64,000 nucleotides of DNA. It comes from UBA11358 sp049517655 (GTDB lineage: Bacteria > Verrucomicrobiota > Verrucomicrobiia > Limisphaerales > UBA11358). The DNA lies in NCBI GenBank assembly GCA_049517655.1, contig JBEKRQ010000001.1:310001-374000 (forward strand), given 5' to 3'. Shown in pieces: positions 60,371 through 64,000 of the stretch. Every line of letters begins with the position of its first letter. Within the stretch, counting starts at the first letter, position 1. Under the pieces are notes generated by a model. It saw nothing but the letters and a program-made list of their open reading frames with translations, was not told the DNA's origin and did not search any database. A program made the translations under genes and the position numbers.

Positions 60371-60744
60371 TCACACCAGCCTCGCGATTTTATTCACGCA
60401 CGCCATTGCGTCTTTCCGCGCAGCGTCTTTTCCTGCCAGCGCTGCCACTCGCAAGAGCAGGGTTTTTGGCAAAAATGACCAAAGCAGCCATAGTGGCAGT
60501 TGGGACTTCCAATTCTTCCTGATGCGGACGCCCCAACTCTTGCCGGCCTTCTTAATATAGGTCGGGCCAACCGTACAAGCCCAGCGCCAAAAGCCCGGAG
60601 CACTAGACGCCGCCAGGCAAAAAAAGGTCGCGGACTGAATCGAAAGAGTATCTTCCCGAAGCTCCATAGCAGCCGCAGAAGCATTTCACCACGCGAGTAT
60701 TTCACAGAAGCCCGATTGGCCTTGATGTCCAGGATTTCACTCAT
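60371..60744 (-). pseudogene. Broken WcaF-like acetyltransferase, hybrid remnant
   Basis: The ATG at 60744 overlaps the stop of the glycosyltransferase upstream (ATGAGTGA), so it was once coupled to it. The first 54 residues (MSEILDIKANRASVKYSRGE, LLRLLWSFGKILFRFSPRPF, VLRAFGA) are the N-terminus of a WcaF acetyltransferase. The beta-helix is missing. From about 60600 another minus frame gives GPTYIKKAGKSWGVRIRKNW and AALAGKDAARKDAMACVNKI, perhaps the C-terminus of a different enzyme. Deletion between two genes explains it. Confidence 0.65.
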
Positions 60745-61915
60745 GTCTTACCAAATTGACGCAGGCGGGCGGAGTCCCGCCATTCAGCACCCATTCATAA
60801 ACCGCTTTCATTTCCCGCCCGATCTTCGGCCATGAATATTTTTCCGCAATCAAGCGGCGGCCACGCTGGCCCATTTCGTAGCGCTGCTGGTCTGATAACG
60901 ACGTCGCTTTCCGTAGGGCAGCTGCCAATGGTTCCACGCCGATGTCAACCCACCAGCCACAGCGATGGTCAACAAGATTCCTCCAAGGCGTGCCTTTCGT
61001 CGTAATCACCGGCACTCCGCAGGCCAATGCCTCAGCTACGGAAATTCCAAAATTCTCGGTGAAGCTGGGCAATACAAAAAGATCGGCCTCGCGCAGTAGC
61101 GCCCATTTCTGCTCGTCCTCCATCATTCCCGGAAACTCAAATACGCTTGCCAGGTTGCGCTGCCGAAGCAAGGCTTCCAGCTCCGTCTGATGCCCAGCCT
61201 TATCCGGACCGGCCAGGATGCAATGCCATCCGGCAGGCCGGACACGGTGCCAGGCTTCCACTAAGTTTTTTAGCCCCTTGACCGGGTGAATTCTTCCCAG
61301 GAACAAAGCTGTCTTGCGCCCGCTCCCCTCCGTCCGCTGACCACTGACCGCTGACCACTGACCACTGCCCTCTGGCAGTTCGACCCCATTAGGAACCAGT
61401 GCGATGTTCTTCCCAGGCACCCGCCGGCGGATATCTTTCACCTCTTGCTCGGCGGTGGCTACCATTAGTGCAGCGCGCGACAAATCCTTTCGTTGATACA
61501 ACCACCAGGCCAATCTCTTTTTCCATGCCTTATGCTGAAGCGCCCACGGAGAGAGCGCACCGCATGTGGAACATACCAGCGGAATGCGGAGGTCGTTGCA
61601 GACCGAGGCAAGCGCGTGATTTTGTGGTAACCAAATGCCAAAGTCGTGGACGATGCTAACATTCTTTGGCACGAGCATGTCCTGCAGCGTCTTCCGGAAT
61701 CCACCTCCCAACCTGCTCCGCGTGCTTGTAGGAACGTGAATTACGTTGACGCGCCGATCCTGAGGCAACGCCTCGGAGGTCCCGGAATCAGCCTCAAGAG
61801 TCAGCACAGTGACAGAGACCCCCAACGAAGCCAAGTGATCGCTCAGGTGTTGAACGACAGGCACTCGTCCGCCCGATTTCTTGGACAGGTTCGGGATGGT
61901 TAGCCAGATGTGCAT
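60737..61915 (-). CDS. Family 4 glycosyltransferase with in-frame repeat insertion
   Basis: 392 residues. GGRVPVVQHLSDHLASLGVSVTVL and IVHDFGIWLPQNHALA in the first half, then LFLGRIHPVKGLKNLVEAW and HCILAGPDKAGHQTEL, SFTENFGISVAEALACGVPVITT with the EX7E glutamates in the GT-B second half. Residues about 182-200 (EGSGQWSAVSGQRTEGSG) are coded by CTGACCA/CTGACCG heptamers at 61322-61370 in a loop between the domains. Confidence 0.88.
   Translation of the reverse strand: MHIWLTIPNLSKKSGGRVPVVQHLSDHLASLGVSVTVLTLEADSGTSEALPQDRRVNVIHVPTSTRSRLGGGFRKTLQDMLVPKNVSIVHDFGIWLPQNHALASVCNDLRIPLVCSTCGALSPWALQHKAWKKRLAWWLYQRKDLSRAALMVATAEQEVKDIRRRVPGKNIALVPNGVELPEGSGQWSAVSGQRTEGSGRKTALFLGRIHPVKGLKNLVEAWHRVRPAGWHCILAGPDKAGHQTELEALLRQRNLASVFEFPGMMEDEQKWALLREADLFVLPSFTENFGISVAEALACGVPVITTKGTPWRNLVDHRCGWWVDIGVEPLAAALRKATSLSDQQRYEMGQRGRRLIAEKYSWPKIGREMKAVYEWVLNGGTPPACVNLVRHE
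61322..61370. repeat. In-frame heptamer tract in glycosyltransferase
   Basis: Six or so tandem CTGACCA/CTGACCG heptamers on the plus strand, encoding a Gly/Ser-rich loop in the minus-strand gene. Confidence 0.8.
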
Positions 61916-61949
61916 CAGAAAAAAGACTATGAGACTACTAGACCACAGG

Positions 61950-62258
61950 CTACGGGCTACTTGACCAGTGAGCCAAGCCGATCACAATCAGGCTTGTCAC
62001 GGAAGCCACCATTTTGCCGAATTTGCCGGTTTCCTTTTCAACGGCTTTGATCAAGCCAGGCAGGCAGGCAAAGGTCTGTTTGGTCTGACCGATCAAAACA
62101 TCAGCTTCCTGCGCGTTTAAATAGCCAAGCCGCTGCGAGAGATGGATGAAATACTGAGTCTCGCTCAGCGAGCCACGCGAGATATACAGGAAATGCAGAT
62201 AATCCTTCTTGCTCTCCCGCGAAGAGCCTTCCCTCCGGCGCGTAGCCCCAATTTTCAT
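61950..62258 (-). pseudogene. Four-helix-bundle protein, C-terminal half (split by insertion)
   Basis: From the ATG at 62258 the product reads MKIGATRRREGSSRESKKDY then FLYISRGSLSETQYFIHLSQRLGYL. The second part is the C-terminal half of the 23S rRNA intervening-sequence-type four-helix-bundle family. Its first codons come from the inserted element, and the frame is exact. The N-terminal half is at 62499-62672. It may be made as a separate peptide that could complement the other half. Confidence 0.75.
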
Positions 62259-62519
62259 CGGCCTATTTTGTTTCCAGCCATTTTTGCCGCTTGCCTCGTG
62301 ATCGTTTGAGGCACCATTCAAAATATCGTGCCTGCTCTCTGGTATCAAATTCCTGTGTTTTGAAGAGTACCCACGGGCGGTTATCTTTTGTGGAATGAAC
62401 GGCTCCGCCATTGTGAAGGGAAAGCCGCTTGGTGACGTCCGCCGTTTGTCCAACATAAATGCGCCCGGATGCCGATTGGATGGCGTAAACAAAAAAACTC
62501 ATGCGCCTACGGGGCGGAG
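62233..62519 (-). mobile_element. GIY-YIG miniature element with terminal inverted repeats
   Basis: 287 bases. The ends are CTCCGCCCCGTAGGCGC on the minus-strand left and GGGGCTACGCGCCGGAG on the right, which match as an imperfect 17-base inverted repeat (13 of 17 positions). The interior is one GIY-YIG gene. The element separates GTG from GAAGGCTCT of the host gene, with one extra G at one side and no long target duplication. Confidence 0.75.
62263..62502 (-). CDS. GIY-YIG nuclease domain protein (URI type)
   Basis: 79 residues. MSFFVYAIQSASGRIYVGQT holds the GIY-YIG pair (VYA and IYVG), then TADVTKRLSLHNGG with the Arg, and PWVLFKTQEFDTREQARYFE with the conserved Glu. It is a small endonuclease of the UvrC-N-terminal type. 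Its ATG overlaps the stop of the interrupted host fragment (ATGA), and the next host fragment begins 4 bases after its stop. It forms the cargo of the mobile element. Confidence 0.85.
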   Translation of the reverse strand: MSFFVYAIQSASGRIYVGQTADVTKRLSLHNGGAVHSTKDNRPWVLFKTQEFDTREQARYFEWCLKRSRGKRQKWLETK

Positions 62520-62672
62520 CACAATATTTGCCGGAACTGAGTAAGATGCCCTGCGCAACTGACTCGTCAGGCCGTAGATTTCCTCTTTTGGGAATGAGCG
62601 CGTGCGTTCATAAACGGCAACGGTCAAGTCGTCAGCAAGCTTCCAAGCTTCAATTTTCTTATAGTCTCTCAT
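62499..62672 (-). pseudogene. Four-helix-bundle protein, N-terminal half (split by insertion)
   Basis: 57 residues: MRDYKKIEAWKLADDLTVAV, then LTSQLRRASYSVPANIV, typical of the N-terminal helices of the four-helix-bundle family, followed by LRPVGA from the inserted element and a stop. The natural continuation (EGSSRESKKDY...) lies after the element at 62231 and lower. Joining the two halves restores a normal family protein of about 130 residues. Confidence 0.8.
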
Positions 62673-62778
62673 AGTCTTGCGGTCCTGTAGTCAGTGGTCT
62701 GTTGTCTTGTTGTCCGTCACTCCGTAGTCTCGTTGTCCTTTTTCCGTGGTCCAGTCGTCTCGTAGTCCCGTGGTCCCT
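62660..62778. repeat. Heptamer-like tract upstream of four-helix-bundle gene
   Basis: Variants of GTAGTCT, CGTTGTC and CGTGGTC with period near seven fill the gap between the glycosyltransferase stop and the four-helix gene start. No promoter box is clear in it. Confidence 0.6.
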
Positions 62779-63881
62779 TATGACACCCTCCACGGCGCGA
62801 CCGGACGCGCAGCATTGGAATAAATGTGGTCCATGATAGCGGCAAAATATTTGGCCACCGCTTCACCACTAATGCAGGTTGCCCATTTGCGGATGCGTTC
62901 ACGTTCGGCCGGCGAGCGAGGGCCTAATTCAATCCAATCCTTGAGCGCTTTCGTGAGATCATCCACGCGGCCAGCCCGGAAGACCGTGCCCAGCCACGGC
63001 TCCCTCACAAGTTCTGTCGCCCCGCACGCAGAACTGCAAATAACCGGCGTTCCGGCTGTCAACGATTCGTTCACCACCGCTCCCCAACCATCCTTTCGAC
63101 TGGGCAACAATGTGACGTCCGCCTTTTCCATTTCCATTTGAACCCCTGCGGTGTCCCTCTTGGCCAGCCAGGTTACGCGGTTCTGAATTCCCAGAGCTTG
63201 AGCGTAACCTTGAAGTCGCTGTTTTTCCGGGCCTTCTCCGAGCAAACGCAACTGGGCTTGCTGCGATGGCACGGCTGCAAAGGCACGGAGGAGAAGGTCC
63301 AATCCTTTGAGAGTAATGAACCGCCCGGCGTATAACAAAACGGGCGCACCTGCGGGAACATTCACGCGCGAATCTGGGGCAGGCTCGGTTACATACGCAA
63401 AAGGAAACACGGTTATGTCAGGATAACCGCAGCGACGAAACCATCTGACGCCCATTTCGCCCATGGCGAGCACAAAATCATAATGAAACCCTCTGGTGTA
63501 TCGCTCTACGGTATATTTGGCCCAGCGTCCGCAGCCCAGAATGCCTCTGGGATCAGGGGCTTCGGACAGGATGCCGATGCGCCGGCCTGACGACAGACAC
63601 TGCTGGACAGCTTGGTTGCCGAGTTGTGTCCAGCGCGCTCCGGCCATAATGTGGATAGCATCTTTAGAACTGCTTTCGATCAACCGCCGGGTTTCCTCTG
63701 CACCGGGACCGATTACGACACGTGCCCGCCCCAAGTTCGGGACATCCCATCCCAATGCCAGGCGATCGGCGATCATAGATTCGCCAGCCACCACAGTCAC
63801 TTCATGCCCCAAGTCCGCCAGCGACCGTAAAAACGGGGCTTGGTGTGGGCTGATGATGTTCTGCCAGAAGACGGTATTCAA
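62778..63881 (-). CDS. Family 4 glycosyltransferase
   Basis: 367 residues from a TTG at 63881 (MNTVFWQNIISPHQAPFL), a start typical of the family in related clusters although no ATG is available. The GT-B second half has VLLYAGRFITLKGLDLLLRAF, LRLLGEGPEKQRL and PSRKDGWGAVVNESLTAGTPV with the EX7E glutamate site. A substrate cannot be told. It lies at the right edge of the cluster, transcribed leftwards. Confidence 0.85.
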   Translation of the reverse strand: MNTVFWQNIISPHQAPFLRSLADLGHEVTVVAGESMIADRLALGWDVPNLGRARVVIGPGAEETRRLIESSSKDAIHIMAGARWTQLGNQAVQQCLSSGRRIGILSEAPDPRGILGCGRWAKYTVERYTRGFHYDFVLAMGEMGVRWFRRCGYPDITVFPFAYVTEPAPDSRVNVPAGAPVLLYAGRFITLKGLDLLLRAFAAVPSQQAQLRLLGEGPEKQRLQGYAQALGIQNRVTWLAKRDTAGVQMEMEKADVTLLPSRKDGWGAVVNESLTAGTPVICSSACGATELVREPWLGTVFRAGRVDDLTKALKDWIELGPRSPAERERIRKWATCISGEAVAKYFAAIMDHIYSNAARPVAPWRVS

Positions 63882-63894
63882 TGGGTCAGTGGTC

Positions 63895-63985
63895 CATAGT
63901 CAGTGGTCCGTAGTCAGTAGTCAGTAGTCAGTAGTCCGTAGTCAGTAGTCAGTGGTCAGTGGTCAGTGGTTAGTCGCCAGTCGCC
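63895..63985. repeat. Heptamer array AGTCAGT/GGTCAGT
   Basis: About ten tandem AGTCAGT/GGTCAGT heptamers with a few substitutions. It may continue beyond the window. Same family as the tracts at 56.05, 61.32 and 62.66 kb. Confidence 0.85.
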
Positions 63986-64000
63986 AATGGACGGAGCGCG

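Noticed and set aside
61950..62492. 180-residue protein including antisense of the GIY-YIG gene
   Set aside because: The first 78 residues read another frame through the nuclease gene; the real sequence starts at the ATG at 62258.
63895..63985. CRISPR-like array at the window end
   Set aside because: Seven-base tandem units without spacers; it is a simple repeat.

Overview
The window looks like a Verrucomicrobiota chromosome, probably of the Pedosphaera/Limisphaerales type. This is inferred from the short PEP-CTERM tails (VPEPTTIIAGALLLLPFGAS...), the GloVer-type repeat protein, an mcsA-mcsB-clpC operon in an otherwise Gram-negative-looking genome, and many heptanucleotide repeats. No ribosomal RNA is present, so the placement is tentative.

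Housekeeping part (1-29 kb): a partial UvrD-type helicase, a radical SAM protein, nuoA, a phosphohexomutase, a Tat-exported aldo/keto reductase beside a membrane ferritin (MbfA type), a family 2 glycosyltransferase, an ATP-grasp-like protein, cardiolipin synthase, class I fructose-bisphosphate aldolase, tRNA-Glu, a branched-chain aminotransferase, mcsA-mcsB-clpC, three membrane or anchored proteins of unknown role, the dTDP-rhamnose genes in the order rfbA-rfbC-rfbD-rfbB, a secreted subtilase, topoisomerase III coupled to a XerC-like recombinase, and a glycine-zipper lipoprotein.

Genomic island (29.45-41.3 kb): it begins at tRNA-Phe, followed by a tyrosine integrase and two small DNA-binding-type genes. 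A type III restriction-modification system (mod, a membrane protein, res) comes next. Then come a RelA/SpoT-fold synthetase flanked by imperfect direct repeats, a roughly 570-bp array of about 22-bp units, and a reverse transcriptase with a long C-terminal domain. The same 22-bp double motif occurs near both ends of the island. Its right side is a graveyard of tRNA-derived attachment sites (tRNA-Cys-like and tRNA-Glu 3' ends) and a truncated second integrase. The array plus reverse transcriptase, with the divergent synthetase, is the best candidate for an undescribed defence system.

Surface and polysaccharide part (41.4-64 kb): a fibronectin-type exported protein, five tandem PEP-CTERM proteins (three preceded by a repeated leader), a GloVer-repeat protein, a NusG/RfaH-like antiterminator and an orphan PEP-CTERM tail on one side. 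On the other is a long minus-strand cluster for polysaccharide synthesis and sorting: three GT4 glycosyltransferases, an adenylate-forming ligase, a Gfo/Idh/MocA oxidoreductase, an acyltransferase, an exosortase-EpsI fusion, a polyprenyl-phosphate sugar-1-phosphate transferase and a TPR protein. Exosortase and its likely PEP-CTERM substrates therefore sit together. Inside this cluster a 287-bp GIY-YIG element has inserted cleanly into a four-helix-bundle gene, and heptamer repeats have expanded in frame inside several coding regions.
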